Of a stretch of DNA of 22,157 nt, positions 6,981-15,263 are shown in pieces. The translations under genes were made by a program, and so were the position numbers. The notes under the pieces are model-generated. The model was not told the origin of the DNA and did not search any database. It worked only from the letters and a program-made list of their open reading frames with translations. The DNA is taken from IMG/VR virus record IMGVR_UViG_3300025815_000127, positions 1 through 22,157 of that record, one strand, 5' to 3'. The stretch is from a virus. The number at the start of each line of letters is the position of its first letter. The stretch's first letter is position 1.

Positions 6981-8858
6981 TCACTCCTGTGGTAATTGTC
7001 CGTTAGAAGTTTGTACTGGTTTCTTTTCTTTCTTCTTCTCTGGTTTTGGTGTTACTGGTGAAGGAACTTCTGGTTTTGCTGGTTCTTCTGGTTTCTGTTG
7101 TGGTTTTGTATCTACTGGTTCTGTTCTTTGTGGTTGCTGTTGTGGTTTTGGTGCCTCTGGTTGCGGTTTAGTTTTTTCTCTTGCCTGTGCTGCTTTTGCC
7201 TGAATATCGGCAATTGATGTTTGTGCCTGTTGAACTGCCTGTGCTGCTACTTCCTGTCTGGCTGCGTGTTGTTGTGCAGCATCTGGATTATTCTGCAAGT
7301 AATATTGATTCTTTCTTGGAACTGGTTTTCCATTAGGGAATCTAATTACACTTGCATCTGCCTGCTCTCTTTCGGCATCATCAAGTGCTTTTTGTGCTTG
7401 TTTTTGTGCGGCAGCAGCATTCCTCAATTCCTGCCTTCTATTTTGAATATCAGGATCTGCTTCTGCTGCAGCAAGTTTTGTTCTTCGTTCAGATTGTGCT
7501 CCTGTAATTGGTCCTTGTTGTGGTTTTGCCTGATTATCTTTTTTGTCTGAATCTGGTTTTGCTGGACCAACCCTTCCAGCTAAAGCACCAGATCTTTGTA
7601 TTCTTTCTGGTTCTTCTCCTCTCCTCCTTTTTTCAAATTCAATAAATCCAGTTTCCTTTTTACTACTTTTACCTTTTCCAGATCTAGCGGAAAGAGGTTG
7701 ATCTAGTTCTCCTCTTTGCGATACTGGTTCTGCCTTTGCTCTACTAACAACTTCTCCTGTTTTTGGATCTACATATGTCCCCCTAACAACTTCTCTTGCT
7801 TCTCCAGATGGAGAGGATTTGAGATAGTCAGAAAGTTGTTGATAAGTTTTATATTTTGATTGAATTTTACTTACTCGTGCTCGTTCATCCTTTGATAAAT
7901 CAGATTTATTAATTTTTCCAGTTTTAATTCTTAATGCAGTCAAGGCATCTTTGAAGTCTTGACTTTCCGAATCCATCTGAGCAGAAACTTTTTTTCCAAA
8001 TTTTTGTTCGCCACTAGCAGCTTCTTTATCAACTAATCTATCAAATCCTGGATAAGATTTAACAAGTTTATCAACTGCAGATTGGGCAATTGATAATCTT
8101 TTATCGCTCTTTTCTTTATTTTCTGTTGGACTGATTTTTAAACTTTGTGCTCTAATATACTTTGATATGTTAGATTCCACATCTACTTTAAATTTTTCAA
8201 TATCTTCTTTAGATGCACCATCCTTTTTTAATTGTTGAATATATTTTTTAGCAGCAGCTTGGAACAATCCTCTAACTTCTTCAGGTTCGGCAGATAAAGT
8301 TTGCGACCCTTCCCCTTGCTTTAAACTTATCCCCTGTCCAAATTTTTTATCTTTTGTGTCCGCAATAGAAATATCTCTTTTTGAAGTATCTGCTTCTTTT
8401 CCAACAACATCTTTCCACATTTTTGTAGTTGGTGGAGTTGCCCCACCTTCAACTTTAGAATAAGCAGTTGGGCGATTAGCAGCAGACTTTCCTCTTCTAC
8501 CTTTAGTATATGCTACTACACTATCTGGTGCTAATTTCAATTCATCATAATATGTTGATTGACTTTGACTTGCATTATTATCCTTTCCCTTTTCAAATCC
8601 CCTTTTTGCTTTCTCAAAACTTAATGGATGTTTCGGATCTTCTTCAGCAGCAGCAATTTCTTTCTCCATTGCTTCTCTAGCTTCATCATATTTTCCACTA
8701 TTAATTAAGTCTCTTACTTCCTTACCATATTTTCTATGGGTAATGAAGTGATTCCACACTTTTCTAAATGCGTGTTCATCACTATACTTTCCTTCAAAGA
8801 GAAACAATGAAAACTTATTAAAATAACACTCAAATATAAAATCTCCGAAAGACTTCAT
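6981..8858 (-). CDS. Long disordered protein with capsid-targeting-like N-terminus
   Basis: 625 aa from ATG 8858. The N-terminus MKSFGDFIFE resembles the T4 internal-protein targeting peptide and has two consensus-like prohead protease positions, IFE/C after Glu10 and LFE/G after Glu22. Residues 23-100 are charged and helical. The middle (100-400) is Lys/Ser/Glu-rich with repeated short helices, and the last third (about 430-625) is low-complexity Gln/Ala/Pro/Lys (PKPQQQPQ, KPEKKKEKKP). It has no recognised enzyme motif. It is the first gene after the tRNA, in the stretch that carries late-type genes. A scaffold, internal head or ejected protein would fit; this is inference from the N-terminus and composition. 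Confidence 0.75.
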   Translation of the reverse strand: MKSFGDFIFECYFNKFSLFLFEGKYSDEHAFRKVWNHFITHRKYGKEVRDLINSGKYDEAREAMEKEIAAAEEDPKHPLSFEKAKRGFEKGKDNNASQSQSTYYDELKLAPDSVVAYTKGRRGKSAANRPTAYSKVEGGATPPTTKMWKDVVGKEADTSKRDISIADTKDKKFGQGISLKQGEGSQTLSAEPEEVRGLFQAAAKKYIQQLKKDGASKEDIEKFKVDVESNISKYIRAQSLKISPTENKEKSDKRLSIAQSAVDKLVKSYPGFDRLVDKEAASGEQKFGKKVSAQMDSESQDFKDALTALRIKTGKINKSDLSKDERARVSKIQSKYKTYQQLSDYLKSSPSGEAREVVRGTYVDPKTGEVVSRAKAEPVSQRGELDQPLSARSGKGKSSKKETGFIEFEKRRRGEEPERIQRSGALAGRVGPAKPDSDKKDNQAKPQQGPITGAQSERRTKLAAAEADPDIQNRRQELRNAAAAQKQAQKALDDAEREQADASVIRFPNGKPVPRKNQYYLQNNPDAAQQHAARQEVAAQAVQQAQTSIADIQAKAAQAREKTKPQPEAPKPQQQPQRTEPVDTKPQQKPEEPAKPEVPSPVTPKPEKKKEKKPVQTSNGQLPQE

Positions 8859-8893
8859 CTCTATCTTTTAGTCTATTATATTCTATTTAGAAA

Positions 8894-8966
8894 TGGAGAA
8901 TAGGAGACTCGAACTCCTGACCTCCTGCGTGCAAAGCAGGCGCTCTACCAACTAAGCTAATTCCCC
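8894..8966 (-). tRNA. tRNA-Ala (anticodon UGC)
   Basis: A full cloverleaf folds on the minus strand: acceptor GGGGAAT/ATTCTCC, D stem GCTT/GAGC, anticodon stem CCTGC/GCAGG with loop TTTGCAC, T stem AGGAG/CTCCT with loop TTCGAGT, and discriminator A. The anticodon TGC reads alanine codons. The acceptor holds the G3-U70 wobble pair, the main identity element for alanyl-tRNA synthetase. Length is 73 nt and CCA is not encoded. It stands alone between the 59-aa gene after mazG and the late-type genes. Confidence 0.97.
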
Positions 8967-8968
8967 AG

Positions 8969-8984
8969 AAAACCCCGAAGGGTC
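8969..8984 (-). terminator. Short UUCG hairpin with T tract
   Basis: On the minus strand ACCC-TTCG-GGGT is followed by TTTCT: a 4-bp stem (5 with a G-U pair) capped by a stable C(UUCG)G tetraloop, starting in the stop codon of the 59-aa gene and ending 2 bases before the tRNA. It may be a weak terminator or a processing signal for the tRNA. The short stem limits confidence. Confidence 0.45.
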
Positions 8985-9162
8985 AGTCAGATTCTACCAC
9001 AGCACTGATTGCTTCGTCAAGGTCTACAATGACTTGGCGAATACCAACGATACGGGCAGGAACGTTCTCATAAGAATATCCTTTTTGAGACTCAAACAGG
9101 ACTTGACGGACTGCCGCAGCAGAGAACACGTCCATTTCTAAAGTTACTTTCTTATCAGTCAT
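8983..9162 (-). CDS. Small conserved protein after mazG, 59 aa
   Basis: ATG 9162 overlaps the mazG stop as ATGA, so it is translationally coupled. The protein begins MTDKKVTLEMDVFSAAAVRQ, continues LFESQKGYSYENVPARIVG and ends IRQVIVDLDEAISAVVESD. It has two amphipathic segments, no Cys and no membrane helix. The pattern resembles a short conserved protein next to mazG in cyanomyoviruses, but no function is known to me. The even codon composition and coupling support a real gene despite its length. Confidence 0.75.
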   Translation of the reverse strand: MTDKKVTLEMDVFSAAAVRQVLFESQKGYSYENVPARIVGIRQVIVDLDEAISAVVESD

Positions 9163-9569
9163 CGGTCGTCAGCAGCACGGTTTTCGGAGAAGTAAACATC
9201 AAAGGTGCCTTCGGGGTAACGCTTCTCAAGTTTCTTAACGTTAGTAGCAATCACATCGTCAAAGGAAACATCGAGTGCCATGCAGGCTTGAGCAACATAC
9301 CACATAAGATCACCGAGTTCAATAATAAGATGCTCACGGTTATCGTCGTTCCAAGGTTTTCCTTGGAAAACCATCTTCTTGATGATTTCAAGGAACTCCC
9401 CACCTTCAGCATTAATACCAACACCTGCAGTAAGTAGTCGCTCAATATTGGCACCCTTTTCATCAAGGGCAACAAGGCGGTCGGAAAGCGCGAGAAAATC
9501 AGTAGAGGCATCACTAGTAACCGCATCAACAAATTTTTGATAGCGTTCAAAATCAATATGTCGTTCCAT
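9159..9569 (-). CDS. mazG: MazG-type nucleotide pyrophosphohydrolase
   Basis: 136 aa, all-alpha NTP pyrophosphatase. The metal-binding pattern is visible: AEGGE at 54-58 with Glu61, and ELGD at 84-87 before a helix (LMWYVAQACMALD). MazG enzymes hydrolyse nucleoside triphosphates to monophosphates; in cyanophages it has been discussed as acting on (d)GTP/dCTP and on host stress or nucleotide balance. Start ATG 9569 overlaps the gp41 stop as TAATG and its stop overlaps the next ATG, so it is read in the replication operon. The N-terminal 45 residues (SDRLVALDEKGANIERLLTA) are as in other cyanophage forms. Confidence 0.9.
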   Translation of the reverse strand: MERHIDFERYQKFVDAVTSDASTDFLALSDRLVALDEKGANIERLLTAGVGINAEGGEFLEIIKKMVFQGKPWNDDNREHLIIELGDLMWYVAQACMALDVSFDDVIATNVKKLEKRYPEGTFDVYFSENRAADDR

Positions 9570-10948
9570 TAAAATTTAAATCCGTCGAATGATTTTTTGG
9601 GTTTGGTTTCTTCTTGGTTATTATACTCGTCATCCTGCCCAGAGTCAAGTATGTCGTTCTGGGCGGACTGCTCACAATCATACAGTCTCATCTTTGCTCT
9701 GTCAATACCTACGATGAAACGCTTAAAGACTGTTGGATCGTTGTAACGGTTCTTCAGTTGTTTCACCATAATCTGATTCAACTGCTCAAGTTCTTCAGTG
9801 CTAATAAGGGCAAACATAAGATCAGCAGTAGCAGGAAGACCAAAGGATTCAGAAGTATCAGTAAGGTCAACGTCACTGCTACTATAACCAGAGCGAGTGG
9901 TCTGCGTGGCAGATACGATAGGGACGTTTGCCTCAACAGCCAACCCACGTAACTCTTCTGCAATCGCCTTAATATAGCTATATGAATTGACAGACATCCC
10001 CGACTTATAGCGGGAGGAAGCACATATATTAAGGTAATCAATGAAAATAATATCAGGTTTAAATGACTTCTTAAGTGAAAGTTCGTTAAGAAGTGCCTTA
10101 AAGTGTCCACTATGTGCCGATGCAGTAGGATACTCTTTAATTATAAGAGTGCCCTGAGTCTTCTTGGAAATGTTCGTAACCTTATTCTCAAAGGTCTTCT
10201 TTGGAAGATCTGTCAGATCCTGAATCGGAACATTCAGGAGATTTGCGTCAATTCGTTCAGCAATCTTCTCTTCTGCCATCTCCATTGTAATGTAGAGAAC
10301 GTTCCGTCCTTGGAGCAACACGGAGCTAGCAACATGGCACATGAATAGAGACTTGCCGACACCTGTACCAGCGAGCGCGACATTAAGAGTCTTGTTAGGT
10401 AAACCACCTTTTGTGATTTTGTTAAAGTATTCGAGATCAAAGGGAATCTTGTCTTCTTTCTTGTGGTAGTATTCATACCTTTCTTCGTAGTTTTGTAAGT
10501 AATCATGTCCAATGTTATTGTCAAAAGATACTGCCAGAGCATCAGATAAAATGCTCGGAATTGCATCACGGTTCTTTTTGGAATCGTTTCCATCGGCAAT
10601 ATGGATTGATTCCATCAGAGCAAGATAAATCGCACGGTCACGGCACCACTTTTCGGTGGTATCTAGTAACCATTGTTGATCTACTGGGAAATCATTAAAA
10701 GAGTCACAAATATCTCTTGTCTCTTTAATCTCTCCCTCATTTAGATCCGTTCGATTCTCAACCTCAATATTTAGTGCTTCGGTTGTAATCGCAGAACCAT
10801 ATTTCACAATGAACTGAGCAATCTCCTCAAAGATTACTTTCTCAGTTCTCTGCTCGAAATAAGTTGGTTCAATAAATGGAATTACCTTGCGTGAATACTC
10901 TTCATTGTGTATTAGATTCCTCAGAATAGTGGTCTCAATTCTTTCCAT
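9569..10948 (-). CDS. gp41: Replicative DNA helicase gp41 (DnaB family)
   Basis: 459 aa, close to T4 gp41 (475 aa). It is the hexameric 5'-3' helicase that unwinds the fork and works with gp61 primase. The N-terminal domain (1-140) is DnaB-like helical. The RecA-type core shows Walker A GTGVGKS at 194-200, the TMEMAEEKIAERI helicase motif at about 221-233, Walker B IIFIDYLNIC (Asp304), a SATQTTRSGY sensor segment near 345 and a late GIDRAKMR arginine-finger region. The acidic, Lys-ending tail may bind partners. ATG 10948 overlaps the oxygenase stop as TAATG, and the stop is coupled to mazG. Confidence 0.95.
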   Translation of the reverse strand: MERIETTILRNLIHNEEYSRKVIPFIEPTYFEQRTEKVIFEEIAQFIVKYGSAITTEALNIEVENRTDLNEGEIKETRDICDSFNDFPVDQQWLLDTTEKWCRDRAIYLALMESIHIADGNDSKKNRDAIPSILSDALAVSFDNNIGHDYLQNYEERYEYYHKKEDKIPFDLEYFNKITKGGLPNKTLNVALAGTGVGKSLFMCHVASSVLLQGRNVLYITMEMAEEKIAERIDANLLNVPIQDLTDLPKKTFENKVTNISKKTQGTLIIKEYPTASAHSGHFKALLNELSLKKSFKPDIIFIDYLNICASSRYKSGMSVNSYSYIKAIAEELRGLAVEANVPIVSATQTTRSGYSSSDVDLTDTSESFGLPATADLMFALISTEELEQLNQIMVKQLKNRYNDPTVFKRFIVGIDRAKMRLYDCEQSAQNDILDSGQDDEYNNQEETKPKKSFDGFKF

Positions 10949-11505
10949 TATTTGTAGTGCAGATAAGTGCTCATAATATATTTTGGATTACTGATTGGAG
11001 GATCTCCACGGTGAGGATACATCCACAAAGGAGGAAATACTAATAGTGATCCTTTCTTTGGAGTAATCTTTCTGTCTCTAAAAACTGTATCTCCTCCTTC
11101 CAAAACATCATTCAGATAGAACATAAAAGATAGAAACCTTCTGGCAGAAGAATAGTCTGACACATCTACATGAGTATCAAACCTATCTTCACCACCAGTA
11201 TTATACCTCTTTATTCTGAATTGTTCAAATGCGTGCTCGGAAGGAAACACTCTAGAGTCTACAAATTCATAATACAGATCACGATACTTGTAGACTTTTT
11301 TAATGATATGATTATGAATTTTATTCAATTCATCTGTTACACCAGATTTTTCTGTCAAATTAAACTGAGTAAAATTTGGTTTTCCTTCATTGATAATTGA
11401 CTCGTGCAAATGAGATGAGTTATCAAAGACTGTCACTAAAAAATCACAAATCTCAGGATCTAGTGCATTTTCATAAGTTTGAATAAGGTCATTAAGTTCA
11501 ACCAT
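10948..11505 (-). CDS. 2-oxoglutarate/Fe(II)-dependent oxygenase (prolyl hydroxylase-like)
   Basis: 185 aa from ATG 11505; the in-frame codon at 11526 is TTG and lies deeper in uvsX. The double-stranded beta-helix fold is recognisable: iron ligands His112 and Asp114 (DTHVDVSDY), the RFLSFMFYLND..GGDTVF strands, distal His165 (YPHRGDPP) and Lys175, ten residues later, which should hold 2-oxoglutarate. It oxidises an unknown substrate using O2 and 2-oxoglutarate; such genes are frequent in cyanomyoviruses. It overlaps the end of uvsX by 8 bases and is followed by gp41 with a TAATG overlap, so it is part of the replication operon. Confidence 0.88.
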   Translation of the reverse strand: MVELNDLIQTYENALDPEICDFLVTVFDNSSHLHESIINEGKPNFTQFNLTEKSGVTDELNKIHNHIIKKVYKYRDLYYEFVDSRVFPSEHAFEQFRIKRYNTGGEDRFDTHVDVSDYSSARRFLSFMFYLNDVLEGGDTVFRDRKITPKKGSLLVFPPLWMYPHRGDPPISNPKYIMSTYLHYK

Positions 11506-12499
11506 AACTGAATTCTTCTTTTGCAATAGAATCCAGTTTCTCCATTACTTCTGGAGTGAAATATGTTTCGGGGTCTTTGAGTATAGCTTTAGCATAGACT
11601 TTTTTGCCGTCAATCTCATAGCGTCCTGCGACGTTTTTCCAGAGGCCGCCAATCTCACCGAGTTCAAGAAGACCATAATAACGATCAAGACCACGCTCAT
11701 CGTAAAACAAACGTATCGTAACATCTTGGTTCTCCTTACTTAAACGTGACTTAGCAGTCTTAGCCTTGATAAGGTTTCCGACGATTTCAGTTCCGTCTTT
11801 TTCCTTTTTCTTGCTGAGGTGAATAATGGTAGAAGCAGCGTACTTAAGACCAGAACCACCGCCCATCTCTTTAGTAGGAACGTAAGCGCCAATGACATCG
11901 TAGGTGTGGTTAGTAACAATCATAGGAATGTTTGCCTGACCCAACTTAAGAGTGAGCATACGGAAGGCACCTTTGATAAGTTGGGATTTAGTCATATCCC
12001 GAACTTGCTTATCGTTTAGTGCATCAGTAATTTCTTTCTCAGTGGAAAGCATACCCAAAGAGTCTAACACAAACATACAGGGTTTGCGTTCTTCTACAGG
12101 TTTTTTTAAGTATAGGTCTACTGCCTTGAGTGCCTTGCTACGAAACTCCTCAACAGTAACGACATTAACTACAACTAACCGATTGAGGTCAATACCCCTA
12201 GACTCAAGTAGGGATTTGTTAACAGCGGCTTCAGTATCAAAGTAGAGACAATAACCATCGGGGTTAGAATCAAGAAAATTCTTAACCACAGCGAGAGAAA
12301 AGAAAGTCTTTCCAGTACTAGACTCTCCAGCAATAGCAGTAATCTTATTCCCAGATACACCACCAAATAAACTACCTGAGACCAGTGCATTAAAAATGTA
12401 CGAACCTGTGTCCACATAAGTTTCGGTCTCATCAATGTCCGCTGCGAGTTTGGTATAGTCATCACCAATCTCTTTTACAATATCTTTTAAAAAATCCAT
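11498..12499 (-). CDS. uvsX: UvsX recombinase (RecA family)
   Basis: 333 aa. It is the phage strand-exchange protein for recombination-dependent replication and repair, forming filaments on single-stranded DNA. Walker A is GESSTGKT at 58-65, the catalytic FDTE glutamate is Glu90, Walker B MFVLDS has Asp146, and VTNHTYDVIGAYVP with EMGGGSGLKYAAS is the L2/DNA-binding region. It is shorter than T4 UvsX (about 390 aa), as in other cyanophages. ATG 12499 overlaps the gp43 stop as TAATG, so recombinase and polymerase are coupled. Confidence 0.95.
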   Translation of the reverse strand: MDFLKDIVKEIGDDYTKLAADIDETETYVDTGSYIFNALVSGSLFGGVSGNKITAIAGESSTGKTFFSLAVVKNFLDSNPDGYCLYFDTEAAVNKSLLESRGIDLNRLVVVNVVTVEEFRSKALKAVDLYLKKPVEERKPCMFVLDSLGMLSTEKEITDALNDKQVRDMTKSQLIKGAFRMLTLKLGQANIPMIVTNHTYDVIGAYVPTKEMGGGSGLKYAASTIIHLSKKKEKDGTEIVGNLIKAKTAKSRLSKENQDVTIRLFYDERGLDRYYGLLELGEIGGLWKNVAGRYEIDGKKVYAKAILKDPETYFTPEVMEKLDSIAKEEFSYG

Positions 12500-15000
12500 T
12501 ATCCAAAAAATAGTTCAAGGTTTACAGTTTTCTCAACATTCCACCCAATCGCATCCAAGATAGACTTAAGTGGTTCTACAAAACTCTTCTCAAATTGTAG
12601 GTCATAATCAATGTACTTGTCAAGTCCAAGTTCCTTTGGAAAATCCTGAATAAAAGAAATAATATTCTCCTGTATAATATTCGGTTTTTTCAGATAAAGA
12701 AACTTAATCTTTTCTCCATTACCAATAAGTGAATATTTATTGGTCAGTTTTTTCTCCTTAATATAATGATTAAAGAGTAGTGCTCCACGACAATGAATAG
12801 GAGTTCCTTTAATATAAATGTCAGAATTAGACTTATACTTTACGACATCAGATACTGAACGTGGAAATGCAATCTCTTCTGGCGGTAATGTCTTAAACTT
12901 TTTGCGGCATTCATCAATAAAGTCAATCACATCTTCTTCTGTTCCATTCATCATCAACTTCAGACCATCCTTAATCATCTGACGGCAAGGAGCAGGTGTA
13001 GAAGACTTGACTGCCTCAATACCCATCATCTTTAGTTTGGGTTCTGTGTATTGCACACCCTCACTATTCCATACGTTGAGAATATAACGCTTCTTCGCGG
13101 TCCAAATACCACGTTCGGCAATATTCTCACGCTTCATAATCATTTTCTGTTCATATGCCGAAACATAATCCGCAAGTTCCTGATAACTGGATTCGATGAA
13201 TGGTTCCAACTTGTCTTGACAGATCTTGTCAAGTAACTGAACAACCTTTGTTTTATCGTCAGACTGACGACTAAGAAATTTATCAACAAGAGGTCCCATA
13301 TTAAGATAGATTGAGTCAGTGTCAGATGCGATGACATAATCGACTTCCTCTGTTTGCAAAATCTTATTTAGAAATCCGTTCATCTTATTCTCAATCCAAC
13401 GGATCGAAACTTGACCCGAGAGAGTGATTGCTTCAGCATTTGCAAGTTTATAATACCTAAAATACTGATTACCAATCGCACCATAAGCAGAGTTAAGTTG
13501 GATCTTACGTGCCATCTGAATGTTATTACATCTGGCAATCTCTTTTTCCAACTCTTTAGTTTTCTTCTTCTCATACTCTTGCTTTGCAGCAAGCATCTTC
13601 TTTTTATAGATGGTGCGATCCTTATAGATCTTTTCCATCAATTCTGGAAGAAACCCACGAACATCCTTACGGTACATTGCACCATTGGCACATACCGCAT
13701 TATCCTTATAAAACTCAAACTCAATATCTTGGTTTAAGATTTTTTCAACAGTCGCGCTGGGATGTCTTTCCTCAAGTAATGTCTCTGGTGAGATGTTGTA
13801 CTGCATAATAAGGTGAGGATAGAGACTATTAAGGTCAAAAGACACAACCCAATCATACTTTCCAGGAATCGGTTCCTTGACGTAGGCTCCTGCATACTTC
13901 GAATCCTTGTCCGATTTTTCTTTGGGAGGAATAACAATATTCCTATCCTTTAGATAGTTATAAATGATCGTATCCCACATACGAACTTGTGAAGAAACGT
14001 CAGCATAGTTTGCCTTAGCATCATATGCCATTGTGATTGCCAACTCAATCAATTTCATCTTGTCTTCCATTCGGTCAACAAGTTCCACGTCAATGATGTT
14101 GTATTCTACAAACTTCTGCCAACCATTAGTGTAGAAGTCCTTAAAAGTATCAAACTCAGAGTGGTCAAGTTTCTTCTGTCCCAGTTCTACACTTGCGATG
14201 TAGTCAAGGCGATAGGATTCTTGTGCCTTATAAGTGAACTTCTTATAAAGGTTAAGATAATCAAGTTGAGTAATACCACCAACATCATATGCAATGTTCT
14301 TACGACCAGCAATAAAGATTTCACGTTCAGTCACAAGACCCCAAGGAGAAAGTCTTTTCATCAACTTCTCACCAAGAATCCTTTCAATACGCCGCACAAG
14401 ATAAGGCATATCATACAATTCACTATTCCATCCAGTCACAACTTCGGGGATATTATCCTCAACCATCCACCAGTTGATGAATGCGCTCAGAAGTTCATAC
14501 TCGGTTCTGAAACCTTTGTAAATAACATTCTGCTGTTTGTTTGTGAATGGTCCTCTACCCCAAGTACGAATCTGTTTGGTTGCATAATCTTGGACGGTAA
14601 TGAGTAGAACTTCCTCGGCGGCAGATTCTACATCAGGGAATCCGTTCTCGGATGCAACCTCAATATCAATGGTTGAGATTTTGATTTTGTTAGTATCAAA
14701 CTTAATCTCTTCTTCTGGATACATTTCAGAAATATACTGATAGATGTATCCAGTATTTCCATGGATCTTAAAGTTTTCTACGCCCTCATACTTCTTAATA
14801 AACTCGCGGCAATCACGAACGGTTCCTGGTTGGACTGACTCAACATAGTCACCCTCAAGAGTTTTGTATTTTGTTTTTTTATTAGAAGGGACAAAAAGAG
14901 TCGGGTAGAACTTCTCCTTGGTCATGAAATGGCGACCATTTTCATAACCACGAACTAGGAAGTTGTCCCCGACCATTTGGACGTTGGTGTAAAAACGCAT
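12499..15000 (-). CDS. gp43: DNA polymerase gp43 (family B, with proofreading exonuclease)
   Basis: 833 aa, intact (T4 gp43 is 898). Exonuclease motifs: TIDIEVAS with Asp112 and Glu114, NSELYDMPY with Asp197, and YNIID with Tyr300 and Asp304. Polymerase motifs: DLNSLYPH at 389-396 (motif A), KIQLNSAYGAIGN at 499-511 (motif B), ASDTDSIYL with DTDS at 560-563 (motif C) and KKRY at 635-638. The C-terminus ends LELFFG, a short clamp-binding peptide for gp45. All catalytic residues are present. ATG 15000 overlaps the previous stop as TGATG. In T4, RegA represses translation of replication genes. Confidence 0.97.
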   Translation of the reverse strand: MRFYTNVQMVGDNFLVRGYENGRHFMTKEKFYPTLFVPSNKKTKYKTLEGDYVESVQPGTVRDCREFIKKYEGVENFKIHGNTGYIYQYISEMYPEEEIKFDTNKIKISTIDIEVASENGFPDVESAAEEVLLITVQDYATKQIRTWGRGPFTNKQQNVIYKGFRTEYELLSAFINWWMVEDNIPEVVTGWNSELYDMPYLVRRIERILGEKLMKRLSPWGLVTEREIFIAGRKNIAYDVGGITQLDYLNLYKKFTYKAQESYRLDYIASVELGQKKLDHSEFDTFKDFYTNGWQKFVEYNIIDVELVDRMEDKMKLIELAITMAYDAKANYADVSSQVRMWDTIIYNYLKDRNIVIPPKEKSDKDSKYAGAYVKEPIPGKYDWVVSFDLNSLYPHLIMQYNISPETLLEERHPSATVEKILNQDIEFEFYKDNAVCANGAMYRKDVRGFLPELMEKIYKDRTIYKKKMLAAKQEYEKKKTKELEKEIARCNNIQMARKIQLNSAYGAIGNQYFRYYKLANAEAITLSGQVSIRWIENKMNGFLNKILQTEEVDYVIASDTDSIYLNMGPLVDKFLSRQSDDKTKVVQLLDKICQDKLEPFIESSYQELADYVSAYEQKMIMKRENIAERGIWTAKKRYILNVWNSEGVQYTEPKLKMMGIEAVKSSTPAPCRQMIKDGLKLMMNGTEEDVIDFIDECRKKFKTLPPEEIAFPRSVSDVVKYKSNSDIYIKGTPIHCRGALLFNHYIKEKKLTNKYSLIGNGEKIKFLYLKKPNIIQENIISFIQDFPKELGLDKYIDYDLQFEKSFVEPLKSILDAIGWNVEKTVNLELFFG

Positions 15001-15263
15001 CAGGCAATCATCTCAAAATATTTGGAAAGCAAATCAGGTGTTGGGTCTGCAAGAGTCATAATGCTCTCAGAACTAATCATAAACTCATTCTGTGTGGAGA
15101 AGTCAATCCAAGGTTCCAAATAATACTCTTCAGATTGCTTTTTAAGGACGAAAGGATTAGTCAGTTTGCAATTTGGTTCTCCAATATCCGCACCGACCTC
15201 TACAATCTCAGTAATCAATACAGCGTCATTCTTCAGTAAAAGACACTTCACTATCTGTTCCAT
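15000..15263 (-). CDS. Small conserved protein upstream of gp43 (second of a related pair)
   Basis: 87 aa. ATG 15263 has a GAGG Shine-Dalgarno about 10 bases upstream, which supports this start despite a 38-base overlap with the previous gene. The sequence runs VKCLLLKNDAVLITEIVEV, then PFVLK, then LEPWIDFSTQNEFMISSESIMTLADPTPDL. The same order of elements occurs in the gene before it, so the two look like diverged duplicates. The short strand-turn-strand start is reminiscent of an Sm-like barrel, but this is speculative. It is coupled to gp43 by TGATG and may act in its expression or complex. Confidence 0.75.
   Translation of the reverse strand: MEQIVKCLLLKNDAVLITEIVEVGADIGEPNCKLTNPFVLKKQSEEYYLEPWIDFSTQNEFMISSESIMTLADPTPDLLSKYFEMIA

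Noticed and set aside
8875-8890. CTAAATA and TATAAT just before the 625-aa gene
   Set aside because: Neither has a full consensus context: CTAAATA differs from the exact late box, and TATAAT lies only 17 bases before the ATG with no -35. A late start here is possible but not supported enough to list.
8894-8966. tRNA as an integration (attachment) site
   Set aside because: No integrase, no direct repeat of the tRNA end and a lytic T4-like gene set.
9569-10948. CRISPR or other repeat arrays
   Set aside because: No regularly spaced repeats were seen here or anywhere else in the window; the repetitive look of the 625-aa gene comes from low-complexity codons.
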